From JBKBKN01 sp046294625 (GTDB taxonomy: Bacteria; Bacteroidota; Bacteroidia; M30B66): a stretch of DNA of 64,000 nucleotides. The notes below the pieces were generated by a model. It did not search any database, had not been told where the DNA came from, and saw only the letters and a program-made list of their open reading frames with translations. Within the stretch, counting starts at the first letter, position 1. Every line of letters starts with the position of its first letter. A program made the position numbers and the translations under genes. Below are positions 25,989-34,610 of the stretch, in pieces. The stretch lies in contig JBKBKN010000011.1 of NCBI GenBank assembly GCA_046294625.1, positions 1 through 64,000 of the forward strand. The letters are read 5' to 3'.

Positions 25989-26903
25989 TTATTGTTTTAC
26001 AAAAATTTTACTTCCCATTCGTTTGCCGTTTTGCTGAATGTGAAGGAAGTAGGTCCCTGCGAGAAGGTACGAAATCTGCAAGTTTTCTGTTTGCGTGCCT
26101 GGGGGCATCAGTTTTTCCAGGCATTTGCGCCCCTGCAAGTCGGTGAGGGTGATTAGAGTGCCTTGGCCCAGCGCTTCCGGAAAGGCTATGTGGAGTATTT
26201 CTTTGGCAGGGTTGGGGAATGTAGTCCATGCTACGGCAACATCCGGCTGATGGATGCTAACGGGGTCGCTGTGGTCGCAGTTTTTGCCCGTTTCTTCCCA
26301 CCAAGGCAGGATATATTCTACGTTTTCGTCTTTGTAGCATCGCAGTCTTGGCAATGTACCCACAAAGGCGTCCACCACTGTCGGGATCATTAACTGATAC
26401 TCCGACCCCAACCGTTCCATGTATCGAAAATATGGGTAAATGGCCCCTGAAAAGGCAGAGTGAGGCAATGACCTTGCAAAGACCTTTTTAAGCGAAATGC
26501 CTTCCACGTTTATAAATTCGGTGGAATCCACCACACATTGCACCTGAATTATGCTGTCTAACAAGGTTGCACCATCGAAATGCAAGAGGCGGCAGGTCAA
26601 AACTGCGGTATCTCCGGGATTTACCGAAAAGTCGAACACTTTGTGAAATTGGCTGCCGTGCCAGAAAAATACTTCCGCTCCGCTTTGATACAGGTAGTAT
26701 TCGGAGTTTTCATCGCCTACAATGCTGCAAACCTGGTTTTGCAACAGTGTATCGCCCTTTACCTGATAGGTGATTAGCAGATGGGCCGGATTGCCCGTTG
26801 GCGCTGCCGTGTTGTAATACCACTTCGCCCCAATCGGTGCAAAATCCTGGGATTTGACGGTAAAGCTAAAGGCAAGGAAAACAACAAGTATTAGTTTTTT
26901 CAT
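25989..26903 (-). CDS. Secreted T9SS type A cargo protein
   Basis: The 304-residue protein has a signal peptide (MKKLILVVFLAFSFTVKSQ) and a short beta-rich body with no enzymatic motif. Its C-terminal sorting domain starts WTTFPNPAKEILHIAFP and ends LAGTYFLHIQQNGKRMGSKIFVKQ. The sorting domain directs translocation across the outer membrane by T9SS and attachment or release at the surface. It is paralogous to the interrupted gene that follows, and its sorting domain resembles those of both neighbours. Its function is unknown; the body residues (NTAAPTGNPAHLLITYQVKGDTLL) suggest a small adhesive or structural fold. Confidence 0.82.
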   Translation of the reverse strand: MKKLILVVFLAFSFTVKSQDFAPIGAKWYYNTAAPTGNPAHLLITYQVKGDTLLQNQVCSIVGDENSEYYLYQSGAEVFFWHGSQFHKVFDFSVNPGDTAVLTCRLLHFDGATLLDSIIQVQCVVDSTEFINVEGISLKKVFARSLPHSAFSGAIYPYFRYMERLGSEYQLMIPTVVDAFVGTLPRLRCYKDENVEYILPWWEETGKNCDHSDPVSIHQPDVAVAWTTFPNPAKEILHIAFPEALGQGTLITLTDLQGRKCLEKLMPPGTQTENLQISYLLAGTYFLHIQQNGKRMGSKIFVKQ

Positions 26904-26944
26904 GATTTCTTGGTTTATTTATAGCCCTTGAAAAGGCGATGAAT

Positions 26945-28585
26945 TTAGTGTTTTACAAAAAGTTTGCTTCCTACCCTTTTTCCGTTTTGTTGGATATGAA
27001 TGAGATAGGTTCCTGGTGTGTATCCTTGTAAGGATAGGATGGAATCATAGCCGTCATTTACACAGGTTTTGTTGTGCAAAACGCGTCCTTGCATATCGAT
27101 AATAGTAATTTGATAGCTTCTGCCTAGCTGTTCGGTGAAGTGTAGTGCCAGATAATCGGATGCGGGGTTGGGGTAAATGGAAAAAATAACCGGCTGCTTT
27201 ATATAAAAATCTTCTAAACCCACACTTTCACAATCAGGGGCTACGCAGCCATTGGCATCGGTGCGGAAGATATTCATAAACTGCCCATGAATATTTTGTA
27301 CAGGAATAGGATCGTTAGGCTGATTTACAATCAATTGATTTAAAACCCTGAAATTTCCATCCTCTTCTTCCAAAACCTGAAAGGTTTCTGTAAATGTCCA
27401 TGTACTATAACCAGGAATAGAACGGTATTTCCTTTGCCAAAGCACCTCTCCATTGTCGTTCATTTTTACCAACCAAATAAGCATATCCTTGCAATGGTTG
27501 CAATCGGGCGTTTGGTAGCCAAAATAATTGCCCACTGCCAATATGTTTCCATCCGACGTTCGAATAGCATCTCTGAAACGACAACTATGTGCATCTGCTG
27601 AATCTGTATAGGCTTTTTCCCATTGAAAGTTTAGGTTTTCATCGAGTTTTACAACCAATCCTTTAAATGATGTATGAGAAAACATATCATCAAAGGGAGG
27701 CGGATTATAGTAATCTCTGGCTCTTTTGCCTGTAAAAACCAAATATCCCCCATCATTCGCTTTGATAATAGAACAAGCCCCTAAAGTACCGTCTGAGTTA
27801 TCGCGATATTCATTCACCATCTGATACGTGGAGTCGAGCTTAAATACCCATAAATTGTGGCGCATGGGATATTGATTAGCGAAGGCAAGTAGATTTATGT
27901 CATAAAACATGGAAGATATTAATATATCTGAATTATCTATAAGACTGGATTCAAACCTTGAATGGGGCAAACCTCTATGAGATGCAACAAAAGGAATAGA
28001 TTGTATATTAATTAAATTACTATCGTAGCTATATATTTGAGTTCTACCATCTAAAAAATCATTTCCAATTTCCTTCTGGTGATATCCGATTACAATTATA
28101 TTATTGTTGAATTTCTTAATTTCTCTGAAGTAATTTACAGCATTGTTTTCATTGTAATAAATATAATTATACGATGTATCATTCAGCAAATTAAACTTTC
28201 TAATATAATATGGGGTTTGGCTTTCTGATATGCCCCTGCTGTATGCCGTCATTAAAAGTATTGAATCATTCAATTGATAAATATTTTGCCCAAAATCAGG
28301 GTTGCGGGCTTGATTTAATGAATCTAATAAATATTCATACATAATGCCATTATCATCTACCTGAACTAAAGCATTCTTGAAATTGATGCCAATTAATGGC
28401 GTCGGCTTATTCACATAAGCCATGAAGTAATACGTATCATTTACTTTTTGCATCACCGGCGATAAAATTTGACTGTATCCAGTAAGATATTCATTCATGT
28501 AAATATTTGAACCATAATTGCCTTGTGCAACAAATTCCGAAAGGTAGCTAAACAATAGCAATAAAAAAACAAGTAACTTTTTCAT
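26945..28585 (-). CDS. Secreted T9SS type A cargo protein, repeat/propeller-like
   Basis: I choose the ATG at 28585 because it begins a signal peptide (MKKLLVFLLLLFSYLSEFVAQ); a longer frame starting 66 bases upstream has no such feature and includes the terminator. The mature part (about 440 residues) has recurring blocks such as DDNGIMYEYLLDS, YSYDSNLINIQSIPF, SIIKANDGGYLVFTGKR, AIRTSDGNILAVGNYFG and VKMNDNGEVLWQRKY. These are the pattern of a beta-propeller in Bacteroidota surface proteins. It ends in a sorting domain (SIYPNPASDYLALHFTE ... GTYLIHIQQNGKRVGSKLFVKH). No catalytic residues are seen. It lies downstream of a palindromic terminator. Confidence 0.82.
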   Translation of the reverse strand: MKKLLVFLLLLFSYLSEFVAQGNYGSNIYMNEYLTGYSQILSPVMQKVNDTYYFMAYVNKPTPLIGINFKNALVQVDDNGIMYEYLLDSLNQARNPDFGQNIYQLNDSILLMTAYSRGISESQTPYYIRKFNLLNDTSYNYIYYNENNAVNYFREIKKFNNNIIVIGYHQKEIGNDFLDGRTQIYSYDSNLINIQSIPFVASHRGLPHSRFESSLIDNSDILISSMFYDINLLAFANQYPMRHNLWVFKLDSTYQMVNEYRDNSDGTLGACSIIKANDGGYLVFTGKRARDYYNPPPFDDMFSHTSFKGLVVKLDENLNFQWEKAYTDSADAHSCRFRDAIRTSDGNILAVGNYFGYQTPDCNHCKDMLIWLVKMNDNGEVLWQRKYRSIPGYSTWTFTETFQVLEEEDGNFRVLNQLIVNQPNDPIPVQNIHGQFMNIFRTDANGCVAPDCESVGLEDFYIKQPVIFSIYPNPASDYLALHFTEQLGRSYQITIIDMQGRVLHNKTCVNDGYDSILSLQGYTPGTYLIHIQQNGKRVGSKLFVKH

Positions 28586-28602
28586 AAGCTTTGCTTTAAA
28601 AA

Positions 28603-28630
28603 CATCCTGCTGGTGTGCACCAGCAGGATG
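28603..28630 (-). terminator. Perfect palindromic terminator
   Basis: CATCCTGCTGGTG, two bases, CACCAGCAGGATG, then on the minus strand TTTTTA. It lies 11 bases beyond the stop of the cargo gene at 28641, so it ends that gene, and 18 bases before the next start (28585). Confidence 0.88.
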
Positions 28631-28640
28631 AATTGGTTTT

Positions 28641-29053
28641 TTATTGAACAATTAGCTTTTCAGATTGAAGTCCATTCATTTTATCCACCCAACGCATCAT
28701 ATACATACCCTTTTGGAGCGATTCGGTAGGTACGTATTTTACTTGTTCATCGTTAATCCTTATGTTAACAACTTCCTTCCCTGTAGCATCAACAATAGTC
28801 AATCGCCCAGACAAAGCGTCGCCATTGTTAGATTGTAACCAAAATCCGTTGGCAGCATGGGTTGGGTTGGGATGAATAGCAATGAGTGTAGGAATTTCTG
28901 CTTTTTTTTTATTATTGGAAGGAATTACAGAATCGAGAATCACTTTCGAGTTTGTAATTAATATAACAGGTGTAATCACACCTATGTAATGCTTGGTTAA
29001 TAAACCTAGCTTAACTGTGGTGCTGTGGTGCTGTGGTGGAGTAAAGTTTTCAT
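28641..29053 (-). pseudogene. Small T9SS sorting-domain protein, out of frame across an 8-bp repeat
   Basis: The in-frame part from a GTG at 28979 encodes 112 residues: ITPVILITNSK, a short linker, then a type A sorting domain (IHPNPTHAANGFW ... LIVQ). An ATG at 29053 (MKTLLHHSTTAPQLS) stops after 15 codons. Between them are three copies of the 8-base unit CACCACAG (minus strand). Removing one copy would join the ATG to the sorting-domain frame as MKTLLHHSTTVKLGLLTKHY followed by GVITPVIL. So the gene is either switched off by repeat number, or damaged. As it stands the short form lacks a clear signal peptide. The terminator at 28603-28630 follows it. Confidence 0.6.
29015..29038. repeat. Three tandem copies of an 8-bp unit
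   Basis: CTGTGGTG occurs three times in exact tandem on the plus strand. As 8 is not a multiple of three, a gain or loss of a unit changes the reading frame of the minus-strand gene that crosses it. Confidence 0.95.
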
Positions 29054-29538
29054 AATGTTTTTTTCTTTAAAGAAAACTCATTGCTATCTTATTTTCAAAT
29101 TTTTTTGAGTGTTTTTATCATTTTGTGGAGTTCGTAAAAAAGCATGATACAGTTATGATTATCTTGATTATTTGACTCATTTATAGCTTTTGTTGCATTA
29201 TTTTCAGATTGATTTGATTGCTCTTCTGTTTGAAAAGAGCGCCAATGCGATTTTTTAATCTTTAAATCTAACACCCAACGACGTTTTTTGTCTCATCGGG
29301 TGCCTGAATCAACCCGTTTTCGGTTAAATGGGTTAATATTTTTATCCTTAATGGGCTTTCTTATGGCTGAGATGTATTCTGCTTGAGTGCTTTTTTGTTT
29401 GTTTTAGAGCCCCATGGCTGCTTCGACACGTTTAAAAGTACCCTTTGCCCCCATCAAACAATTACACATTTTTACCGGCAAAGTGTAAAGCATTGGCGTC
29501 AGTCTTTTGCTACACTTGTGCTGTAAATCTATCTTACC
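29054..29538. other. AT-rich intergenic region
   Basis: No gene, tRNA or promoter match is seen. It contains T-rich tracts and an imperfect hairpin (AACCCG to GGGTT, about 29310-29335). It separates the minus-strand T9SS cargo array from the plus-strand PqqD/ATP-grasp genes, so promoters of both probably lie here. Confidence 0.4.
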
Positions 29539-29778
29539 ATGAAGTTAAAGAAAAACATTGCTGTGAGTGATTCCGGATTTATTTTCAATCCGGCTACAGG
29601 CGATTCTTATTCCATCAATCCCATTGGCAGCATGATTGTGAAGATGATGAAAGAAGACAAATCGGATGAACAAATTGTCAAGAGTCTCTTGGACCATTTC
29701 ATGACCGATCGTGCTACGGTAGAAAAGGATCTCTATGATTTTAAAAATATGCTTAGCAGCCTAAAACTTGCAGAATGA
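29539..29778 (+). CDS. PqqD-like peptide-chaperone domain protein
   Basis: The 79-residue protein matches the small PqqD fold: MKLKKNIAVSDSGFIFNPATGDSYSINPIGSMIVKMMKEDKSDEQIVKSL in outline. This is a beta-strand hairpin with a short helix bundle behind (typical NPxGxxI..L/M motif at 27-35). PqqD-type domains bind precursor peptides for modifying enzymes, in PQQ and other ribosomal peptide pathways. Its stop overlaps the ATP-grasp start (ATGA), so the two are made together. I see no short precursor gene next to it. It may therefore recruit a substrate that is encoded elsewhere, or act in a peptide-independent role. Confidence 0.72.
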   Translation: MKLKKNIAVSDSGFIFNPATGDSYSINPIGSMIVKMMKEDKSDEQIVKSLLDHFMTDRATVEKDLYDFKNMLSSLKLAE

Positions 29779-30830
29779 TGTCGGAAAAGCCGAAATATAC
29801 GATTGCCGTCACTGCACTCAATGCCATTGACAGTCCCGGACCGGGCGTTCCGGTGATCAGGGCCCTGCGCGATGCAGAGAGTTTTGATGTACGCATCATT
29901 GGCTTGAGCTATGAAACACTGGAGCCGGGCATCTACATGCACGATTTGGTGGACAAGACCTATCAGGTTCCTTACCCTTCGGCCGGTATGGAAGCTTTGT
30001 TTGACCGCTTAGCTTACATTAATGCTGTGGAAAACCTTGATTTTTTGTTCCCCAATTTTGATGCCGAGCTTTTTAATTACATTAAAAATCAGCAGCGCTT
30101 CGAGCGCGAATTAGGCATTAAAATGGTGTTGCCAACTGTGGAGCAATTTGAAGCAAGGCACAAAGTGAATCTGTATGACTATGGCAAAGAACATGATGTG
30201 AAAGTGCCATTCGCGAAAATGGTATTCACGCCAGCAGAGATTGAACAGATTGCCGAAGAATTTGGATTTCCGCTGGTAGTTAAAGGTAAATTTTATGATG
30301 CCAAGATTGCCTATTCTGCCGAACAAGCCGTGCAACATTTTCATAAGATAGCCGCGCAATGGGGTTTACCCATCTTATTGCAAGAATATGTGCGTGGTAG
30401 CGAAGTGAATGTTTGCGGAGCAGGCGATGGAAAAGGAAATCTGATTGGTGCCGTGCCCATGCGTAAATTGTATATCACTGATAAGGGTAAAGCCTGGTCG
30501 GGCGTGACGATAGAAGATGAGCAATTGATGGAAATTACCCGCAGATTGGTGCACAATACGAAGTGGAATGGCCCTTTTGAGCTGGAATTTATAAAAACGG
30601 CAGAAGAAGAGTATTATTTGATAGAGATTAATCCTCGCTTTCCGGCCTGGTGCTATTTGCCGGTAGGCGCCGGCCAAAATCAGGTGGAGTCGCTGGTGAA
30701 TATGGCCATGGGGCGCGATTATCAGTGTTTCAGCAGCTATGAAGTGGGTAAAATGTTTGTCCGCTATTCTTATGATATGATTGTGAACCTAAAGGATTTC
30801 GAACAGATTTCTACTATAGGCGAATTGTAA
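29775..30830 (+). CDS. ATP-grasp ligase
   Basis: The 351-residue protein has an N-terminal Rossmann-like part (YTIAVTALNAIDSPGPGVPVIRAL) and an ATP-grasp core. The core includes FPLVVKGKFYDAKIAYSAEQAVQHF (Lys and glycine loop), LLQEYVRGSEVNVCGAG (adenine-linking stretch), and the Mg-binding end FELEFIKTAEEEYYLIEINPRFPAWCYLP (ELEF, EINPR). Such enzymes activate a carboxylate as acyl phosphate and join it to an amine. The acceptor is unknown. It overlaps the PqqD-like gene by 4 bases and is followed 23 bases later by a LysA-like decarboxylase. It is not close to carbamoyl-phosphate synthase, D-Ala ligase or PurK by its motifs. Confidence 0.82.
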   Translation: MMSEKPKYTIAVTALNAIDSPGPGVPVIRALRDAESFDVRIIGLSYETLEPGIYMHDLVDKTYQVPYPSAGMEALFDRLAYINAVENLDFLFPNFDAELFNYIKNQQRFERELGIKMVLPTVEQFEARHKVNLYDYGKEHDVKVPFAKMVFTPAEIEQIAEEFGFPLVVKGKFYDAKIAYSAEQAVQHFHKIAAQWGLPILLQEYVRGSEVNVCGAGDGKGNLIGAVPMRKLYITDKGKAWSGVTIEDEQLMEITRRLVHNTKWNGPFELEFIKTAEEEYYLIEINPRFPAWCYLPVGAGQNQVESLVNMAMGRDYQCFSSYEVGKMFVRYSYDMIVNLKDFEQISTIGEL

Positions 30831-30853
30831 ATTACCATTAATCCTAATCCAAC

Positions 30854-32218
30854 ATGAGTGTAGAAAAGAAGCAATACGAAAGACCCTTGATCCGAAACCT
30901 CAATTCGGGTCTGATGAACAAGTTCGGAAAGCGCACCGAATGGGCGCCGGTGACAGAGATTGACGGCGTGGCTGTAAAAGAGCTTTTGGCGAAGTTTGGT
31001 TCTCCGCTGTTTGTTTATTCTGAGCGAAAAATCAGGGAAAATTTCCGCAATGCAAAGCGTGCTTTTGAAACCCGCTATCCGAAAGTGCAGTTTGCCTGGA
31101 GCTACAAAACCTGTTATTTAAATGCCATTTGCAATGTGTATCATCAGGATGGTTCATGGGCTGAGGTGGTGTCGCGTTTTGAATATGAAAAAGCATTGGA
31201 AAACGGTATTCCGGGAGAGAAAATTCTTTACAATGGCCCCGACAAGACAGACGATGACCTAAAGGCAGCCATGAAAAATAATTCGCCGATTCACATTGAT
31301 CATTTAGACGAATTGTACCGATTAATAGAATTAGCGCAAGATGCTCCGCGCAAACCGCGTGTAGCTATTCGCGTAAATATGGACACTGGTATTTATCCCA
31401 TGTGGGATCGTTTTGGGTTCAACTACGAAAGTGGACATGCCTGGGATGCGCTCAATAAAATTGTGGCTTCGGGAAAATTGGAACTGATAGGATTGCATAC
31501 CCACATCGGCACCTACATGCTCAGTCCAAGTGCCTATAAAATAGCTGCAGGCAAAATGGCCGATTTGGCTTTGAACCTAAAGAAAACGCATAACATTTCC
31601 GTGATATATATTGATATGGGTGGAGGTTTTGCATCGAAAAATACCCTGAAAGGCGCCTTTCTTCCCGGCACTGATACAGTGCCCGATATATCGGAATATG
31701 CCGAAGCCATTGCCACAGGCTTGCTTAATGCGGGATTTAGTCCCGATGAGTTGCCGTGGTTGTATTTAGAGTCAGGAAGGGCATTGATTGACGATGCCTG
31801 TTTTCTACTCGGTACAGTGATTGCCAACAAGCGCCTGAGCGATGGTCGAAGAGCTACAATCATGGATTTTGGGGTTAATATTTTATTCACCGCTTTTTGG
31901 TATGATCACAAAATATCACCCGCACAGGAGTTTGGCTACCATACCGAAGACTGCGTGCTCTATGGACCCTTATGTATGAATATAGATGTGGTTCGTGAGA
32001 ATGTATCTTTACCACCTTTGAAGGCCGGCGATCATGTAGTAGTGCATAATGTGGGAGCCTACAACATTACGCAGTCTATGCAATTTATCTCCTTGAGGCC
32101 AGCGGTGGTACTCATTGATATGCAAGGGCAAGCGCATGTGATTCGCAAAAAAGAAACCTTGCAGGTGCTGGAGCATGACGAAGTGGTGCCGGAGTATTTG
32201 AGAAATAAAACGAATTAA
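30854..32218 (+). CDS. LysA-like PLP-dependent decarboxylase (fold III)
   Basis: The 454-residue protein has the fold-III layout of diaminopimelate decarboxylase. The PLP Lys85 is in FAWSYKTCYLNAI. LHTHIGTYM (214-222) and DMGGGFASKN (254-263) are present, as are ESGRAL with Glu306, C-terminal Cys374 (GPLCMNID) and Tyr403 (NVGAYNI) from the second subunit. Yet it carries an N-terminal extension of about 25 residues and family-atypical blocks (YPMWDRFGFNYESGHAWD), so meso-diaminopimelate is not certain as substrate. Being beside the ATP-grasp and PqqD-like genes, it may instead decarboxylate an amino acid or a peptide-linked one. It also could be a divergent lysine-biosynthesis enzyme. It is last of the three genes before tRNA-Leu. 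Confidence 0.82.
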   Translation: MSVEKKQYERPLIRNLNSGLMNKFGKRTEWAPVTEIDGVAVKELLAKFGSPLFVYSERKIRENFRNAKRAFETRYPKVQFAWSYKTCYLNAICNVYHQDGSWAEVVSRFEYEKALENGIPGEKILYNGPDKTDDDLKAAMKNNSPIHIDHLDELYRLIELAQDAPRKPRVAIRVNMDTGIYPMWDRFGFNYESGHAWDALNKIVASGKLELIGLHTHIGTYMLSPSAYKIAAGKMADLALNLKKTHNISVIYIDMGGGFASKNTLKGAFLPGTDTVPDISEYAEAIATGLLNAGFSPDELPWLYLESGRALIDDACFLLGTVIANKRLSDGRRATIMDFGVNILFTAFWYDHKISPAQEFGYHTEDCVLYGPLCMNIDVVRENVSLPPLKAGDHVVVHNVGAYNITQSMQFISLRPAVVLIDMQGQAHVIRKKETLQVLEHDEVVPEYLRNKTN

Positions 32219-32220
32219 AA

Positions 32221-32307
32221 TGGTGCGCGGAAGGAGAGTCGAACTCCTACGGGTGTTACCCCACTGGCTTCTGAGACCAGCGCGTCTACCAATTCCGCCA
32301 CCCGCGC
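32221..32307 (-). tRNA. tRNA-Leu (CAG)
   Basis: The minus strand folds as a leucine tRNA. Acceptor GCGCGGG pairs with TCCGCGC, then A and encoded CCA. The anticodon arm CTGGT-CTCAGAA-GCCAG gives anticodon CAG. A variable arm with GGGGTAACACCC is present, and the T arm contains GGAGTTCGACTCTCC. It reads CUG codons. Its CCA end is 2 bases from the end of the LysA-like gene on the other strand. Confidence 0.97.
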
Positions 32308-32423
32308 AACTGACTTCAAAGGTAATGCATTTCGCATTCCATGCAAGGGTGCACCCCATGTTGGATTTTTGTCGTTAGGGGCATATGTAAACAAAAAACC
32401 GTTAATTTGAAGCTACCTGAAAA

Positions 32424-34610
32424 TTGAGTACTGCCACACTAAAATATTATCTGAAGCTCAGCTATGACTGCATTTTGAGCAGCTATGCTCAAGTTTTCTT
32501 TTCAAATAATCGCCTTTTTGCTTGGGTACTATTGGCGGTGAGTTTTTTTGATCTAGGTGGAGGCTTGGGGAGTATTGCTGCAGTGTTGTGCTGCATGCTA
32601 TTAGCCATAGTACTGAAATACAATCACGAAACCATTCGCGATGGCAGTCTGACATACAATGCCCTGATGGTGGGCACAGCCATTGGCTTCAGTTTTGAGT
32701 GGAACCTTTCCATACTCGTTTTAATTTTAGCAGCCTCCACGCTCACCTTTTTTATTACCATTTGGTATTCAGTGAGTCTTGGAGCGAAGCGCTTGCCCTA
32801 TTTGAGCATCCCTTTTTTATTGAGTATTTGGGTGGTCTTGGCCGGTGCGCCCAATTTCTCTTTAATCAAACTGAGCCCCAAAAGTGCCTTATCGCTGTTT
32901 GAGTTTACTCCTGAGCTTTTTCAAACCTTTACATCATTCATCTCTAACCTGTCGATAGGCAATTATCTGCACCTGCTGTTTCGTTCCACAGGAGCGATTT
33001 TTTTTCAATACAACGACCTTGCCGGTGCTATCATTCTCCTTGGCATATTATGGCAATCGCGTATTGCATTTATGTTGGCGATTTACAGCTTTAGTATTGG
33101 TTATTGGTTTTATGCCGGATTGGAAGGGAATTTCTCTCAACTCATCTACTCCTACATCGGTTTCAACTTTGTGCTCACTGGCATCTCCTTAGGCGGCTTT
33201 TTTATGGTTCCTTCATGGCGATCGTTTCTATTAGTGGGATTAGTGATTCCGGTCAATGCTTTGTTGATTAGCGGTTTACATCCTGTTTTTCAGCTTTTGG
33301 GTTTACCTATGTACTCTTTGCCATTTAATCTGTTGGTTTTGCTATCGCTGCTCATGGTTTGGTATCGATACTATCCCGGAGGGTTGGTTCCTGTGGCTTT
33401 TCAAGAATACAGCCCCGAAAAGCATGTATATAAAAATAGGAGAAACCTCTATCGCTATGGCAAGCAAACCGGTATTTACCTTTCGCTACCTGTGATGGGT
33501 ACCTGGCGCATTTCGCAGGGCTATTATGGTAAACACACCCACAAAGGCATCTATGCATGGGCTTATGACTTTGATATAGCCGATGAACAGGGCAAGACCT
33601 ATCAAGGTGAAGGAACTCAGCCGGAAGATTACTATTGCTATAATTTACCGGTGATTGCTCCGGCTGCAGGTTATGTAACCGATGTGCGCGATGGCATAGA
33701 AGACAATCAGGTTTCAGAAGTGAATCTGGAGCAAAACTGGGGTAATTCCATCGTCATCAAGCATACCGAAGGGCTTTATACTAAACTATCGCATTTGAAA
33801 ACGGGCAGCATTGCAGTAAAGATGGGCGACTATGTGCAAAAGGGTCATATTCTCGCGCGATGTGGCAGTTCCGGTCGGTCTCCTGAACCACATCTTCATT
33901 ATCAGGTGCAAAACACGCCCTATATCGGTTCGGCAAGCATAGCTTATCCTTTTAGTTATTACATTCAGGTGACTGCAGGCAAGGAATTCATGCGAGCTTT
34001 TGATTATCCCCAAGAAGGCGACCGGGTGAAGAATTTCAGAGCCAGCAACGTACTCGTGGAGGCATTCCATCTGATACCCGGCAAACGGATTCGGGTAGAA
34101 GACCAACAGAAAAATTCTGCGATTTGGTCCATACATACCAATGCATGGAATCAAACTTACCTGCTCTGCGAGCAAACGCATGCTGTGGCTTATTTTGTAA
34201 ATGATGGCAGCAATTTCTATTTCACTGAGTATTACGGGAAATTGGATAGTTTGCTTCACGACTTTTTTGAAGCAGCTTATCGTATTTCTTTAGGTTATTA
34301 TGATGGGCTTGAATTGCAAGATCAACTTTTGCCACAAGGGCGTTTACCGATTTGGTTAATGACTTTGCAAGATTTTGCCGCTCCATTTCATCAATTTGCT
34401 CATGTACATTACGCATCAAGATTCGATGATTGTGATGATCCTTCCGAACCTAAGCAGCTTAGCATTCAATCAGAAATTTCAGTTGGAGTTTTCGGACACA
34501 ACATGCAAAAGATTAGGCATCAAATCGAATTAAATGAAGGCCGCATTCGAAGTATAATTTACAGAGTAGGAACCAAACAGGAAAGATGCATTCGTTTCTA
34601 TGAAGCCTAA
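32424..34610 (+). CDS. Urea-transporter domain fused to an M23 metallopeptidase
   Basis: Residues 20-315 are about ten membrane segments with the urea transporter signature IRDGSLTYNALMVGTAIG (71-88) and a second-half equivalent. After residue 330 comes an M23 (lysostaphin/LytM) domain: His373 with Asp382 or Asp384 (HTHKGIYAWAYDFDIAD), His457 and the HxH end His490/His492 (EPHLHYQV). This is the zinc site of peptidoglycan endopeptidases. The C-terminal 200 residues are unrecognised. Which face the peptidase occupies is not shown by the sequence, but the periplasm fits. The start is a TTG at 32424. It overlaps the next gene by 11 bases. This fusion is unusual; gated urea uptake linked to wall cleavage is only a guess. 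Confidence 0.82.
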   Translation: MSTATLKYYLKLSYDCILSSYAQVFFSNNRLFAWVLLAVSFFDLGGGLGSIAAVLCCMLLAIVLKYNHETIRDGSLTYNALMVGTAIGFSFEWNLSILVLILAASTLTFFITIWYSVSLGAKRLPYLSIPFLLSIWVVLAGAPNFSLIKLSPKSALSLFEFTPELFQTFTSFISNLSIGNYLHLLFRSTGAIFFQYNDLAGAIILLGILWQSRIAFMLAIYSFSIGYWFYAGLEGNFSQLIYSYIGFNFVLTGISLGGFFMVPSWRSFLLVGLVIPVNALLISGLHPVFQLLGLPMYSLPFNLLVLLSLLMVWYRYYPGGLVPVAFQEYSPEKHVYKNRRNLYRYGKQTGIYLSLPVMGTWRISQGYYGKHTHKGIYAWAYDFDIADEQGKTYQGEGTQPEDYYCYNLPVIAPAAGYVTDVRDGIEDNQVSEVNLEQNWGNSIVIKHTEGLYTKLSHLKTGSIAVKMGDYVQKGHILARCGSSGRSPEPHLHYQVQNTPYIGSASIAYPFSYYIQVTAGKEFMRAFDYPQEGDRVKNFRASNVLVEAFHLIPGKRIRVEDQQKNSAIWSIHTNAWNQTYLLCEQTHAVAYFVNDGSNFYFTEYYGKLDSLLHDFFEAAYRISLGYYDGLELQDQLLPQGRLPIWLMTLQDFAAPFHQFAHVHYASRFDDCDDPSEPKQLSIQSEISVGVFGHNMQKIRHQIELNEGRIRSIIYRVGTKQERCIRFYEA

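Noticed and set aside
32009..32359. Minus-strand frame across tRNA-Leu and the end of the LysA-like gene
   Set aside because: It reads through the tRNA and antisense to a clear coding sequence, and is not a protein-like sequence.
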